From: Cognatundibacterium crateris | Lineage (GTDB): Bacteria; Pseudomonadota; Gammaproteobacteria; Burkholderiales; Burkholderiaceae_D | Assembly (NCBI RefSeq): GCF_010078235.1 | Contig: NZ_JAABOS010000004.1 | Span: 305,816 to 369,815 of the forward strand | Length of the DNA: 64,000 bases | Direction of reading: 5' to 3' | Shown here: positions 38,511 to 48,102 of the stretch, one piece after another | Numbering within the stretch: position 1 is the first letter of the stretch | How the letters are laid out: each line of letters begins with the position of its first letter | Translations under genes and position numbers: made by a program | The notes under the pieces: model-generated | Told to the model about the DNA's origin: nothing | Databases searched by the model: none | What the model saw: the letters and a program-made list of their open reading frames with translations, nothing else

Positions 38511-40163
38511 ATGCGCACAAATTTACCTGTTACGAACCGCGAATACATCTTAAGAGATGATGAAACCATCGTTTCCAAGACTGACTTACAAGGCAATATT
38601 ACCTATATCAATGATGATTTTATGAGGGTGAGCGGCTTTACTGAAGAAGAATTATTGGGCGCTCCTCAAAACATTGTCCGACACCCTGATATGCCAGTCG
38701 AGGCATTTGCCGATTTTTGGCGTACGATAAAAGAGGGTAAGGCCTGGACCGGCCTGGTCAAAAACCGCTGTAAAAATGGCGATCACTACTGGGTAGAGGC
38801 AACTGCCGCGCCACTGGTACAAAATGGACAGGTGGTAGGTTATACCTCGATTCGCGTCAAACCTGACCGCGCTAAGGTCAGCGCCGCAGAAGCGGCTTAC
38901 CGTGCACTCAAAAGCGGTGACAGCTCGCTCAAGATTGTGGAAGGAAATGCGGTACGCAGAACTGCAACCGGGCCTCTGAGTAAGCTCGCGCATATTTCTT
39001 TACAGACCAGGATCATGACGTTTTCAGCGGCGATGGTGCTTCTGTTCGTGGCATTGCTGGGTCTGGCTTTGTTCGGCAGCGGAAGCATAAGTAATACCAG
39101 CGTAATGACGATCGCCGGTGCAGGTTTGGTGCTTGCTATTGCCTTCGGATTCATCATGGGAGGTACGCTGACTGCTCGCCTGCATGAACTGGAACAGCAG
39201 ATTGCCGTGATGAGTGGCGGCGATTTATCCCGTGTTATCGTAGCTAGCGGACATGATGAGATTACCAATGTGACCCAGGCCTTACGTGTGTTGCAAACCA
39301 ATGTGAAGCTGCTTATCGGGCAAATCAAACAGAGTACCGGCCATGTATCCAGCGGCGCGGCCGTGATCGCAGAAGGTAATGCGGAATTGTCCGGACGTAC
39401 AGAATCCCAGGCCAGCTCACTGGAAGAAACCGCCTCTTCGATGGAAGAACTGACTTCTACCGTCAAGCAAAATGCAGATAACTCTATCGAAGCCAGTCAG
39501 TTAGTTGAATCTACAGCGAAAGTCGCAGAAAAAGGTGGGGTCGCTGTCTCGAATGTGGTGACGACTATGGGTGCGATCAAATCCAGTTCCGGCAAAATCG
39601 CCGACATCATCGGCGTGATTGATGGTATCGCCTTCCAAACCAATATCCTGGCACTGAATGCAGCGGTGGAAGCGGCCCGTGCCGGTGAACAGGGCAGAGG
39701 CTTTGCCGTCGTAGCGAGTGAGGTCAGAAATCTGGCGCAGCGCAGCGCCAACGCTGCAAAAGAAATTAAGGTGTTGATCAATGACTCTGTGGCGCAGGTT
39801 GAGGTTGGTGCCAAACTGGTGGATGAGGCCGGTAAGACCATGGGTGAAATCGTGACTGGCGTGAAACGTGCGGCCGACATCATGCATGAAATCACGACCG
39901 CCAGCCAGGAACAAAGTTCAGGCATAGATCAGATCAATCAGGCCATCACGCAAATGGACGACGTGACCCAGCAAAACGCGGGTCAGGTGGAAGAAGCGGC
40001 TGCGTCGGCTGAGAGTTTGCGTCAGCAGGCCAAAGCCCTGACTGAGCTGGTGAATTCCTTCCGTCTGGTCAGAAATCCCGGTGGTGGGTCGGGTACATCT
40101 GCCGCGCGTGCAGCAACGGTTAAAGCTGCCAGCTCAACTCAACAGAAATTATTGGCAAAATAA
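38511..40163 (+). CDS. PAS-containing methyl-accepting chemotaxis protein, Aer-like
   Basis: The 550-residue chemoreceptor has an N-terminal PAS domain at about 15-115 ([47 protein letters not shown]), matching the Aer aerotaxis family whose PAS binds FAD and senses redox. Two membrane helices lie near 170-220 with almost no periplasmic loop. A HAMP-like segment follows, then the MCP signalling domain with the hairpin-tip core ([33 protein letters not shown]). The C-terminus ends QQKLLAK with no NWETF-type CheR/CheB-binding pentapeptide. It would steer swimming along energy or oxygen gradients. No other chemotaxis gene is nearby. Confidence 0.9.
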   Translation: MRTNLPVTNREYILRDDETIVSKTDLQGNITYINDDFMRVSGFTEEELLGAPQNIVRHPDMPVEAFADFWRTIKEGKAWTGLVKNRCKNGDHYWVEATAAPLVQNGQVVGYTSIRVKPDRAKVSAAEAAYRALKSGDSSLKIVEGNAVRRTATGPLSKLAHISLQTRIMTFSAAMVLLFVALLGLALFGSGSISNTSVMTIAGAGLVLAIAFGFIMGGTLTARLHELEQQIAVMSGGDLSRVIVASGHDEITNVTQALRVLQTNVKLLIGQIKQSTGHVSSGAAVIAEGNAELSGRTESQASSLEETASSMEELTSTVKQNADNSIEASQLVESTAKVAEKGGVAVSNVVTTMGAIKSSSGKIADIIGVIDGIAFQTNILALNAAVEAARAGEQGRGFAVVASEVRNLAQRSANAAKEIKVLINDSVAQVEVGAKLVDEAGKTMGEIVTGVKRAADIMHEITTASQEQSSGIDQINQAITQMDDVTQQNAGQVEEAAASAESLRQQAKALTELVNSFRLVRNPGGGSGTSAARAATVKAASSTQQKLLAK

Positions 40164-40170
40164 ATCACGA

Positions 40171-40212
40171 GTCAGCGTACGGCCAGCTTTCAGGCTGGCG
40201 CTGTACGCTGAC
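40171..40212. terminator. Hairpin between convergent chemoreceptor and DsbA-family genes
   Basis: The arms GTCAGCGTAC and GTACGCTGAC (40171-40180 and 40203-40212) enclose an inner stem GCCAGC/GCTGGC. No T run follows on either side, so terminator function is uncertain. Confidence 0.4.
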
Positions 40213-40285
40213 GATTGCATTAGCGTTTCAGTCTGTCAGACCTGTACAGCATCAGCGTGATGCATGGCTGACTTCGGATGGCTGA

Positions 40286-40969
40286 TCAGCAGCCATCTAT
40301 GCTGCAAAATGCGCCGGACTCTGCTGCTGGCGCCATGGAGCGGTTCTGCAGACTATGCTGAAATGCCTCAGCTTTTCCCAGCCATGGGCTGATATCCAGG
40401 CGTTGTAATTGTCCGTCCTGTTCCAGTGCCAGCGTAGGGAAACCGCCGCCGCCAAGTTGCGTCAGCAGACTGCGGCTGTCCTGGATATGCTGTTCGGTTG
40501 CTGTGCCGGACAAGCTGTGCCAGCTGGCGCTGAAAGCCTCCTGTTCCATGCCCAGCTGTGTGGCAATGGCGCTCAGCGTGTCCTGTTCTGAGACTTTCTG
40601 TCCCTCGGCATAATGCGCATGCTGGATCGCTTTGAGCATAGCAAGTGCATCCACACCCAGCGCTTGTGCAGCCAGGATGGCTGTGATCGGCACGGCAGAA
40701 TCGAATACTGCGCTGCTATCGCGCAGTAAGCCTTCAAAGTAGTTTTCACCAAACACCTGTCCGGTCAGTTGCGCAATGCGCAGATCATGCGGAATCACAT
40801 AGTCACGCAGTGCGGGGCTGACTTGCGTACGGCGTGCGCCTGTCATCATTCCACCGCCATGCAGACGGATTTCCAGGCCAGCTACAGCTTGCGCTGCACT
40901 GAGCAAGGGGGCGGCGGCATAGCACCAGCCGCAGTAAGGGTCATAGATATAGTGCAGGGTGACAGACAT
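40286..40969 (-). CDS. DsbA-family (FrnE-like) thioredoxin-fold protein
   Basis: The 227-residue protein has a CGWC redox motif at the N-terminus (YIYDPYCGWCYAAAPLL), an inserted helical domain and a cis-Pro region GGGGFPTLALEQDG, as in the cytoplasmic DsbA-like/FrnE group. No signal peptide is visible. ATG 40969 has GGAAG 6 nt upstream; the in-frame ATG at 40987 adds six residues. The extreme C-terminus (SGAFCSIDGC) has two further Cys. A thiol oxidoreductase or isomerase role is likely; the substrate is unknown. It is convergent with the chemoreceptor gene. Confidence 0.85.
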   Translation of the reverse strand: MSVTLHYIYDPYCGWCYAAAPLLSAAQAVAGLEIRLHGGGMMTGARRTQVSPALRDYVIPHDLRIAQLTGQVFGENYFEGLLRDSSAVFDSAVPITAILAAQALGVDALAMLKAIQHAHYAEGQKVSEQDTLSAIATQLGMEQEAFSASWHSLSGTATEQHIQDSRSLLTQLGGGGFPTLALEQDGQLQRLDISPWLGKAEAFQHSLQNRSMAPAAESGAFCSIDGC

Positions 40970-41331
40970 GATTTTCTTCCAAAACAATTGAGTAAACGGG
41001 ATAACAAGCGACGGGATAACAGGCTGGCGATTATAGAGTGCCTCCTGACCTGCAGCTATGGGCTGGCTTGCGCATCACTGTTGCATAAAACGGGCAGGCC
41101 GCAAGCCTGAATCAGCGTGTGCCGAGGAGTGGCCTTTAAGCTTGGCATAAATTCTGCATAAAACAGATGTGAGTCTGGTTATACTGCTGTTCTTTGTCCG
41201 AATCATGCCGATGCTGCAGAGTTCGCATACTCCAATGATGCTGTCAGCCAGATTTGTGGTCTCAGCGTGCAAACGCAGTCTGGCAGGTGTAGCGCTGATG
41301 CGTTCCGTTTATTGTTGAAATGAGCTAGAGA
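40970..41331. other. Intergenic region upstream of DsbA-family and GGDEF/EAL genes
   Basis: About 360 bp between divergent genes. It should hold both promoters, but no strong motif, repeat or RNA gene was recognised. Confidence 0.5.
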
Positions 41332-42669
41332 TTGTTGCCGAGTTTTGAAAATCCACTTTGGAAAGATGCACTGACCGGTTTGCCGAATCGTCAGGCTTTT
41401 CACCAACTGCTAGAACAGTTATTGCAGCAGCGTCAATCGCTGGCCTTGCTGCTGATCGATTTTGATAACTTTAAATGGATCAATGAAAGCCGTGGTTATG
41501 GCTTTGGCGATCAGTTATTGCGTCAGATTGCACGTGAACTGGAACGCCTGGCCAGCTTGCGGGCCAGTGTCTGCCGCCTGGGTGGCGATGAGTTTGCGCT
41601 GATACTGACTGACTTATCGCAGGTCGATGGTTTGCTCAATTTCGCGGCGCAACTGAAGTCGGATCTGGATAGCAGTCTGGTGGTGGACGGCGTCTGGCTG
41701 GATTTGAAATGCAAAGTGGGTATCGCCAGCTATCCGGGGGATGCCACCACGCCGGATGCGATGTTCAATAATGCATTTGCCGCGTTGCAGGTGGCCCAAA
41801 ACTCGGATGGCACGCCTGTCGTTCAGTATCAGCCTCAGATGCAGGCGCAAACCCTGGAGTACCGGCCTGATTATAACGAGTTGAAACTGGCACTCAAAAA
41901 CCATGAATTTTTCCTGGTCTATCAACCTAAATTTTCTTTCCCCTCTATGCAGTTGCAAGGGCTGGAAGCCTTGCTGCGCTGGCGTCATCCCTTGCGTGGT
42001 ATCGTCAGCCCGCTGGTGTTTATTCCGGTCGCAGAGCAGACAGGATTGATCGCGGCGATAGGTGACTGGGTGTTAAAGGCAGCGATCGCGCAAATGGAAA
42101 GCTGGCAGCGAGAGGATGGGGTGGATATCTCAGTGGCGGTGAATGTGTCGCCGCTGCAGCTCAAGGATGATGGCTTTGTCGCACGTATCAAAGCCTTGCT
42201 GAATCTGAGCGGGATAGCCGGTAAATTTCTGCAACTGGAACTCACAGAAAGCTCGCTGATTGAGGACCCGCGCCGTGCCCACGCCATCATTGCAGAGCTG
42301 CGCAGCGCGGGTGTACAGATTGCGCTTGATGATTTCGGTACCGGTTATTCTTCGCTGGCCGCTCTGCAAACCTATCAACTCGATTATCTGAAAATGGATA
42401 AGAGCTTTGTGCAAAAAATTCAGACCAGGCAGGGGCGGTCGGTATCGCATGCCATTATCCAGCTCGGTCACGCACTGGAAATGCAAGTGATTGCTGAAGG
42501 TGTGGAAAATGCTGAGCAGGAAGCTGCATTGCGCGCACTGGCTTGCGATCAGGTGCAGGGATTTTTGTATAGCCATCCTTTGCCTGCCGATCAGTGTCTG
42601 GCTTTAATGAAACAGCCTGGACTACAGGTTTTGCAGGCAGCCGAAGAACTGTCGGTCACGGGCAATTGA
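41332..42669 (+). CDS. Cyclic-di-GMP protein with intact GGDEF and EAL domains
   Basis: The 445-residue protein has no N-terminal sensor: the GGDEF domain begins at once (KDALTGLPNRQAF). RLGGDEF is intact at about 82-88. An EAL domain runs from about 185 to 430 with EALLRW, an N-x-S metal site (VNVSPLQL), TES, DDFGTGYSS, KMDKSFV and IAEGVE all present, so both synthase and phosphodiesterase sites look functional. The start is unusual: TTG at 41332, because a stop codon lies 9 bp upstream and the nearest ATG is out of frame. It is cytoplasmic. Net activity cannot be predicted. Confidence 0.88.
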   Translation: MLPSFENPLWKDALTGLPNRQAFHQLLEQLLQQRQSLALLLIDFDNFKWINESRGYGFGDQLLRQIARELERLASLRASVCRLGGDEFALILTDLSQVDGLLNFAAQLKSDLDSSLVVDGVWLDLKCKVGIASYPGDATTPDAMFNNAFAALQVAQNSDGTPVVQYQPQMQAQTLEYRPDYNELKLALKNHEFFLVYQPKFSFPSMQLQGLEALLRWRHPLRGIVSPLVFIPVAEQTGLIAAIGDWVLKAAIAQMESWQREDGVDISVAVNVSPLQLKDDGFVARIKALLNLSGIAGKFLQLELTESSLIEDPRRAHAIIAELRSAGVQIALDDFGTGYSSLAALQTYQLDYLKMDKSFVQKIQTRQGRSVSHAIIQLGHALEMQVIAEGVENAEQEAALRALACDQVQGFLYSHPLPADQCLALMKQPGLQVLQAAEELSVTGN

Positions 42670-42809
42670 ACTGCGTGGATCTGCTTGCTTTTTCATGGTG
42701 CAGCCAAGCTGCTTATTGAACCATTATCGGTGCATTGTTAGTGCAATATTGGTGCAGAATATAGAGCGCAGACAGGTGTTATACGGTCTTAATCACAAGG
42801 TGTCATGCT

Positions 42810-43541
42810 ATGGAATGGTTTGCTTATCCCGTTTTATTATTGGTGTTTGTTGCCTTGTTTACGCGAGAAGTCATCGCACCTGCATCCGGTAACGCCTGCG
42901 ATAAACGTTGGCAATTGATGACACTCAGTATGGGCTTGCTGACCGTTTGCGTGACACTGGCAACCGGCTATGTGTTTGGTGCTGAAATCCGGTATTATGC
43001 TTTGCTGCCTATGGCAGATAAGCTGGCTGCACCTGTGCTTGGTTTCCTGAGTTTTCTCAGCACCAGTTTTGTTTTTTACTGGTGGCACCGCGCCACCCAC
43101 GCCAGTGATTTTTTGTGGCGTCATGTCCATCAGTTACACCATTCAGCAAGAAGAATCGAAACCCTGACAGCCTTCTTTGCCCATCCGCTCGATACTGCAT
43201 GCGCCACCCTGATTTCCTGCCTGAGCAGTTATCTGCTGTTTGGCGCAACTGAAATGGGCGCAGCCTGGGCATTGCTGTTTACTGGCGTGTTCGATCTGTA
43301 TTTGCATGCTGACCGCAGTTCCCCAACCTGGCTGGGTTATCTGATACAAAGGCCGGAAATGCATAGGGTGCATCACGCTTACGGACATCATGCACAAAAC
43401 TATGGTTTGCCAGTGTGGGATATGCTGTTCGGCACTTGGCATAATCCAAAGGAGCAGGTGCTGCGCTGTGGCTTTGATGATGAAAAGTCCGACAATATCT
43501 GCGCAATGTTGCGTGGTGTGGATGTGCATCGTTTGCCCTGA
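42810..43541 (+). CDS. Sterol desaturase / fatty acid hydroxylase family protein
   Basis: The 243-residue integral membrane di-iron enzyme has about four helices and the expected histidine clusters: HRATHASDFLWRHVHQLHHS near 97-116 and MHRVHHAYGHHAQNYG near 184-200. In this family (FA_hydroxylase domain) the histidines bind two irons that hydroxylate or desaturate lipids. Bacterial members act on fatty acids, carotenoids or hopanoid/sterol-like lipids; the substrate is unknown here. It has no operon partner. The ATG at 42810 is the only sensible start. Confidence 0.85.
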   Translation: MEWFAYPVLLLVFVALFTREVIAPASGNACDKRWQLMTLSMGLLTVCVTLATGYVFGAEIRYYALLPMADKLAAPVLGFLSFLSTSFVFYWWHRATHASDFLWRHVHQLHHSARRIETLTAFFAHPLDTACATLISCLSSYLLFGATEMGAAWALLFTGVFDLYLHADRSSPTWLGYLIQRPEMHRVHHAYGHHAQNYGLPVWDMLFGTWHNPKEQVLRCGFDDEKSDNICAMLRGVDVHRLP

Positions 43542-43695
43542 GTGCGTACAAGCGCATTGGTGTAAAACACTTACTGCCCGCTGGGTTTAGCCTTATTAAT
43601 ATGATTAACGTCTTAATGGTAGTTAAATTTGATATTTGACATATGCTTGCACCCAAGGCAAGCTGAAGACTTGTGTCTATCCATGAAAGTCCGCT

Positions 43696-45579
43696 ATGCC
43701 GCAATACCGTTCCCGTACCACTACCCATGGCCGTAATATGGCCGGTGCCCGCGCCTTATGGCGTGCCACTGGTATGACTGATGCCGATTTCAATAAACCC
43801 ATTATCGCGGTGGTGAATTCGTTTACCCAGTTCGTTCCGGGGCATGTGCATCTGAAAGATCTGGGCCAGCTGGTGGCGCGAGAGATCGAAGCGGCGGGCG
43901 GTGTCGCAAAAGAATTCAATACCATCGCAGTGGATGACGGTATCGCGATGGGTCATGGCGGCATGCTGTACTCATTACCTTCGCGCGAACTGATCGCCGA
44001 CTCGGTGGAGTACATGGTCAATGCGCATTGTGCCGATGCGATGGTCTGCATTTCGAATTGCGACAAAATCACACCCGGCATGTTGATGGCCGCTATGCGC
44101 CTGAATATCCCGGTGGTGTTTGTGTCGGGTGGCCCGATGGAAGCCGGTAAAGTGCTCGAAGTACTGCACCCGACCAATCCAGCCGCTGCAGGACAAAAGA
44201 TCATGAAGATTGATCTGGTGGATGCGATGATCAAAGCGGGTGACAGCAGTATCTCAGATGAAGAAGTCGGCCGTATTGAGCGCTCTGCGTGTCCGACTTG
44301 CGGTTCCTGCTCAGGCATGTTCACTGCGAATTCCATGAATTGCCTGACCGAGGCGCTGGGTTTATCTCTGCCTGGCAATGGCACCATACTGGCAACTCAC
44401 GCCGACCGCAAAGCGCTGTTCCTGCGCGCCGGACGTCTGATCGTTGAGCTGGCCAAGCGTCATTATGAGCAGGATGACTACAGCGTCCTGCCGCGCACGA
44501 TCGCCAACAAAGCGACTTTTGAAAATGCGATGGCGCTGGATGTATCGATGGGTGGTTCTACTAACACCGTATTGCATTTGCTGGCGGCCGCGCATGAGGC
44601 TGGCGTCGACTTCAGCATGGCAGACATAGACCGTATTTCGCGCAAAGTGCCTTGTCTGTGCAAGGTAGCGCCGATGACGGATAAATACCATATCGAAGAC
44701 GTGCATCGTGCTGGCGGCATCATCGCTATCCTGGGTGAACTGGCGCGTGCCGGTTTGCTTGATACCTCGCGACCAACGGTACACAGCAGCACGCTGGCAC
44801 AGGCGATTGCGAATTACGATATCGCTGTCACGCAGAACGCTGAAGTGCACAGCCTGTTCAAGGCTGCGCCGGGCGGCGTGCCGACCCAGCAGGCCTTTTC
44901 TCAGGAGCGCCGCTTTGACAGCCTCGATAGTGACCGCGCAGCTGGCTGTATCCGCGACCTTGCGCATGCGTATTCGCAGGATGGCGGTCTGGCTGTGTTG
45001 TATGGCAATCTGGCAGAAAAAGGCTGTATCGTCAAAACGGCCGGTGTCGATGAAAGCATTTTGCGCTTCAGCGGCAAAGCGCGCGTGTTCGAGAGTCAGG
45101 ATGCTGCGGTGGAAGGCATTCTGCAGGACACCGTACATGCAGGTGATGTTGTCATCATCCGATATGAAGGTCCGAAAGGCGGGCCTGGTATGCAGGAAAT
45201 GCTGTATCCGACTTCGTATATCAAATCCAAAGGTCTGGGCAAAGCCTGCGCGCTGTTCACCGATGGTCGTTTTTCCGGCGGTTCATCCGGGCTGGTGATC
45301 GGTCATGCCTCACCGGAAGCAGCGGAAGGCGGCGCGATTGGTCTGGTGCAGGAAGGCGATATGATAGATATTGATATTCCGGCACGCAGCATACAATTGC
45401 GCATCAGCCCTGAAGAAATGGCACAGCGCCGTGCTGCAATGGAAGCGCGTGGCGAGCAAGCCTGGCAGCCGGAAAACCGCGAACGCTATGTGTCGCAGGC
45501 TTTGCAGGCCTATGCAGCACTGGCCACTTCAGCTGATCGTGGCGCGGTGCGCGATATCAGCCAGCTCAAGCGTCGCTGA
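43696..45579 (+). CDS. ilvD: Dihydroxy-acid dehydratase
   Basis: The 627-residue enzyme of valine/isoleucine synthesis converts 2,3-dihydroxy acids to 2-oxo acids. IlvD/Edd signatures are present: [12 protein letters not shown] near 117-128 and a Cys-rich [20 protein letters not shown] segment near 195-214 for the Fe-S cluster; the C-terminal [12 protein letters not shown] and [14 protein letters not shown] are also intact. It is a paralogue of edd at 51.8 kb in this window. Start at ATG 43696 ([17 protein letters not shown]) is the standard IlvD N-terminus. A strong terminator follows. Confidence 0.96.
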   Translation: MPQYRSRTTTHGRNMAGARALWRATGMTDADFNKPIIAVVNSFTQFVPGHVHLKDLGQLVAREIEAAGGVAKEFNTIAVDDGIAMGHGGMLYSLPSRELIADSVEYMVNAHCADAMVCISNCDKITPGMLMAAMRLNIPVVFVSGGPMEAGKVLEVLHPTNPAAAGQKIMKIDLVDAMIKAGDSSISDEEVGRIERSACPTCGSCSGMFTANSMNCLTEALGLSLPGNGTILATHADRKALFLRAGRLIVELAKRHYEQDDYSVLPRTIANKATFENAMALDVSMGGSTNTVLHLLAAAHEAGVDFSMADIDRISRKVPCLCKVAPMTDKYHIEDVHRAGGIIAILGELARAGLLDTSRPTVHSSTLAQAIANYDIAVTQNAEVHSLFKAAPGGVPTQQAFSQERRFDSLDSDRAAGCIRDLAHAYSQDGGLAVLYGNLAEKGCIVKTAGVDESILRFSGKARVFESQDAAVEGILQDTVHAGDVVIIRYEGPKGGPGMQEMLYPTSYIKSKGLGKACALFTDGRFSGGSSGLVIGHASPEAAEGGAIGLVQEGDMIDIDIPARSIQLRISPEEMAQRRAAMEARGEQAWQPENRERYVSQALQAYAALATSADRGAVRDISQLKRR

Positions 45580-45627
45580 GAACACAGGTGCTCATGAAGT
45601 AGGCGGATTAGGTTGTTCCTTGTATCC

Positions 45628-45652
45628 GGGAGCCTCAGGGCTCCCTTTTTTT
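45628..45652 (+). terminator. Rho-independent terminator of ilvD
   Basis: GGGAGCC-TCAG-GGCTCCC followed by seven T; a compact 7-bp GC-rich stem 49 bp past the ilvD stop. Confidence 0.93.
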
Positions 45653-45656
45653 AGGG

Positions 45657-45749
45657 CTTACGCAAAACTGCCCCGGCGGCGTTATGGCTCCTTGCCGTAC
45701 AGATGGTCTGCCAGCGTCGCCATGCCTTGCCGGGACAAATTTGCGTAAG
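45657..45749. repeat. Palindromic dispersed repeat, copy 1
   Basis: The ends are perfect inverted repeats (CTTACGCAAA / TTTGCGTAAG), with internal conserved blocks CGTTATGGCTCCTTG and GCGTCGCCATGCCTTG. A second, slightly diverged copy lies at 61341-61436. The element is about 95 bp, non-coding and flanked by AGG/CCT, like a MITE or REP-type element. With the ilvD terminator it makes up most of the gap between ilvD and ribA. Confidence 0.85.
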
Positions 45750-45924
45750 ACCTGTTTTTATGCAGAATGCTTGACGATCTTGGTGAATTATTCGAAATTC
45801 GGCCGCTATCGGGTTGAAAAATCCTGCCTCGTTTATACTTGAGGTTTTTGCCGCTGTAATCTGGGTGGTCAATTCCGAATTTGAGGGCGGGCCAGTGGCC
45901 TGACCCGTATCTTGTGAGTCTGTT

Positions 45925-46563
45925 ATGTCTGAAACCAATGCGCCTGTAGTCTCTGCTGCTCAGGAACTGGAATTTGTGGAATCCTGCCGCTTGCCTACCC
46001 AGTGGGCTGAGTTTGAGATGCACGCATTTTTCGAACCTGCCACCGGTAAAGAGCATGTGGCGCTGACCCTGGGCCAGGTCAATGATGGTGCGCCAGTGCT
46101 GGCACGTATTCATTCCGAATGCCTGACGGGGGATGCCTTGTTCAGTCGCCGTTGTGACTGCGGTCCACAGCTGGAGCTGGCTTTACAAAAAATTGCAGAA
46201 GAGGGCCGTGGCGCCTTGCTGTATCTGCGCCAGGAAGGCCGTGGTATAGGCTTGCTCAATAAAGTACGCGCCTACCATTTGCAGGATCAGGGTGCCGATA
46301 CAGTAGAAGCCAATCAGCGTCTGGGCTTCGCCGCCGACCTGCGTAATTACAGCTTGTGTGAACCCATGCTCAAGCATCTGGGTATCAGTGCTTTACGTCT
46401 GATGACGAATAATCCGCGTAAGATCGCTGCTATGCAGGGTTTGCGCGTCACGATCGCAGAACACCTGCCACTGATCGCGGGACGCAATCCGCACAATGAC
46501 CGTTATCTCGATACCAAGGTCGCCAAGCTCGGCCATATGATAGACAGCGATGGCGTGATCTGA
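45925..46563 (+). CDS. ribA: GTP cyclohydrolase II
   Basis: The 212-residue enzyme is the first step of riboflavin synthesis, opening GTP to the diaminopyrimidine precursor. The zinc site is visible in [15 protein letters not shown] (with the SECLTG that precedes it), and the catalytic loop is [14 protein letters not shown]. Length fits the stand-alone RibA rather than the RibBA fusion. No other rib gene adjoins it and no FMN riboswitch was recognised upstream. Confidence 0.95.
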   Translation: MSETNAPVVSAAQELEFVESCRLPTQWAEFEMHAFFEPATGKEHVALTLGQVNDGAPVLARIHSECLTGDALFSRRCDCGPQLELALQKIAEEGRGALLYLRQEGRGIGLLNKVRAYHLQDQGADTVEANQRLGFAADLRNYSLCEPMLKHLGISALRLMTNNPRKIAAMQGLRVTIAEHLPLIAGRNPHNDRYLDTKVAKLGHMIDSDGVI

Positions 46564-46588
46564 ACGATGCCAGACTCACCCGCGCACC

Positions 46589-47074
46589 TCAGGGCAGCGT
46601 GGGCGTCAGCTTCTGATGCAGACTAGGGATCTCCATCATAGCGGCAGTGCCATAGTAGATATGATATTCCGCCACCATCTCTCCCTTCTGAATGACGGGA
46701 TCGGTGGCGGTCAAGGCCTGCGCTTCAGCGATGCTGTTGACGGCAAAAATAAACATGCCGCGCCAGCCATCGACACCGTCAAATGGGCCTGCGGTGACCA
46801 GTAAGCCTTCGGCTGCTAACTTTTTTATGTTGGCAAAGTGCCCGGCGAACATCGCATCGCGCTCAGGGCCTGCGGTCATTTTATTAGGTCCGGTTTTCAG
46901 TACCACCATTACATAGCGGCGCATACCGCGCTGATCTGCGCCCAGCTTCCTGGCTAGTTCAGCATCGAATTGCGGATTGGGCACACTTTGCTGTGCATGC
47001 GCAGTCGGGGTGGATGCCAGTGTCAATCCGAGTGCAAGTGCAAGGCCAGTCAGTGGGATGGTAAAGCTGCGCAT
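46589..47074 (-). CDS. Secreted YciI-family protein
   Basis: A 161-residue protein with a clear Sec signal peptide (about residues 1-27, TAHA-QQSV). The mature domain has YciI-like features (RRYVMVVLKTGPN, HFANIKKLAAEGLLVTAGPFDG, then GMFIFAVNSIAEAQALTATDPVIQKGEMVAEYHIYYG), a ferredoxin-like fold common in small cytoplasmic proteins; a periplasmic version is less usual. Function is unknown. It ends near the convergent ribA and is followed upstream by the HDOD gene with a 9-bp gap, so the two are likely co-transcribed. Confidence 0.8.
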   Translation of the reverse strand: MRSFTIPLTGLALALGLTLASTPTAHAQQSVPNPQFDAELARKLGADQRGMRRYVMVVLKTGPNKMTAGPERDAMFAGHFANIKKLAAEGLLVTAGPFDGVDGWRGMFIFAVNSIAEAQALTATDPVIQKGEMVAEYHIYYGTAAMMEIPSLHQKLTPTLP

Positions 47075-47083
47075 GATGCCTCC

Positions 47084-47926
47084 TTAAATCGCGATGTCCT
47101 GCTCCAGTTTCAGAAATTCGGTTTTGGCTTCTTCCAGTACTTCGTCGAGCGCCTGTTGATCCAGTCCTGAGCTTTCCCAGGATACGCCATTGATTTCAGG
47201 TGGTGTATAGCTTTGCGTGCCACTCGGGCCCAGTGCATGGGTGATGCCATTGGCGACATGGACAATACTGGCTAAAAATCCTGCACCTGGCCGCTCCGGA
47301 TGATGGTGTCCCGCAATCGCCTGGATCATCTGCTCTGAAAAATTCCACTCTTGCGCGAGTGCTTCACCCACCGCGGCATGATCAGTACCCAGCACATGAC
47401 GCTCAGCATGCAGCTGGGTGGCAGTATTTTCCTGCTGCCAAAGTAAGGCGGCTGCATATTCTGTGCTGTGTTTGCTGACCAGGACCAGTGTACCTATGTC
47501 GTGCAACAGGCCTGCGGTATAAGCGACTTCCTGATTGAATTTCAGCCGGCGAGCCAGTATGCGCGCCACGATTGCCACCAGATTGGAATGGCGCCAGAAA
47601 TTTTTATGGCTGAAGCCGCTGCAGTTATTTTCCGGGAAGCAGCCGCTGAGTGCGGCGCTGATGATGATCTGGCGCACAGTAACCAGACCCAACAGCGAAA
47701 TTGCCTGCTGTATGGTTGTGACCTTCACCATGGTTGAGTAATAAGCCGAGTTGGCTTGCTTGAGTGTTTTGGCGGTCAGCGCGCTGTCATGAGCCACTTT
47801 GTCCGCCAGCTCATGGGTATCAACATCTTCTTTGTCGATATTATTGAGTATTTCCATCACCACGGCGGGCAGCGTGGGCAAGTCTTGTACATCTTCAATG
47901 ATTTGTTGTGTTGAGATTGTGTACAT
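47084..47926 (-). CDS. HDOD-domain signalling protein
   Basis: A 280-residue protein whose first about 200 residues form an HDOD domain (DLPTLPAVVMEILNNIDKEDVD, KVAHDSALTAKTLKQANSAYY, GLLHDIGTLVLVSKH). HDOD domains resemble HD phosphohydrolases without full catalytic sites and occur in c-di-GMP and stress regulation. There is no receiver or EAL domain attached. It is cytoplasmic. AGGAGGCC precedes the ATG. It probably leads a two-gene unit with the YciI-family gene. Confidence 0.87.
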   Translation of the reverse strand: MYTISTQQIIEDVQDLPTLPAVVMEILNNIDKEDVDTHELADKVAHDSALTAKTLKQANSAYYSTMVKVTTIQQAISLLGLVTVRQIIISAALSGCFPENNCSGFSHKNFWRHSNLVAIVARILARRLKFNQEVAYTAGLLHDIGTLVLVSKHSTEYAAALLWQQENTATQLHAERHVLGTDHAAVGEALAQEWNFSEQMIQAIAGHHHPERPGAGFLASIVHVANGITHALGPSGTQSYTPPEINGVSWESSGLDQQALDEVLEEAKTEFLKLEQDIAI

Positions 47927-48052
47927 ACGGCCTCCTGTGCTGAGTATTACCTAAAAACACTATAGACAGAAGAGATGCTCAGCAGATCAGGCAGAATTTG
48001 CTGCCTGTGTGCCACACTAAGAGTGAAATCAAGAAGAAATGTCAAACAGCTT

Positions 48053-48082
48053 GCTTAGCTGCTTAGCTGCTTAGCTGCTTAG
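48053..48082. repeat. Short tandem repeat, 8-bp unit
   Basis: GCTTAGCT is repeated 3.75 times without interruption in the non-coding DNA just past the hexR stop (minus strand), next to a G-rich run. Such a tract may vary in copy number between strains. Confidence 0.9.
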
Positions 48083-48102
48083 GGGAGGGGGGCGGCAAAG
48101 CA

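Noticed and set aside
45780-45924. FMN riboswitch upstream of ribA
   Set aside because: The conserved RFN-element segments are not present and the leader is short.
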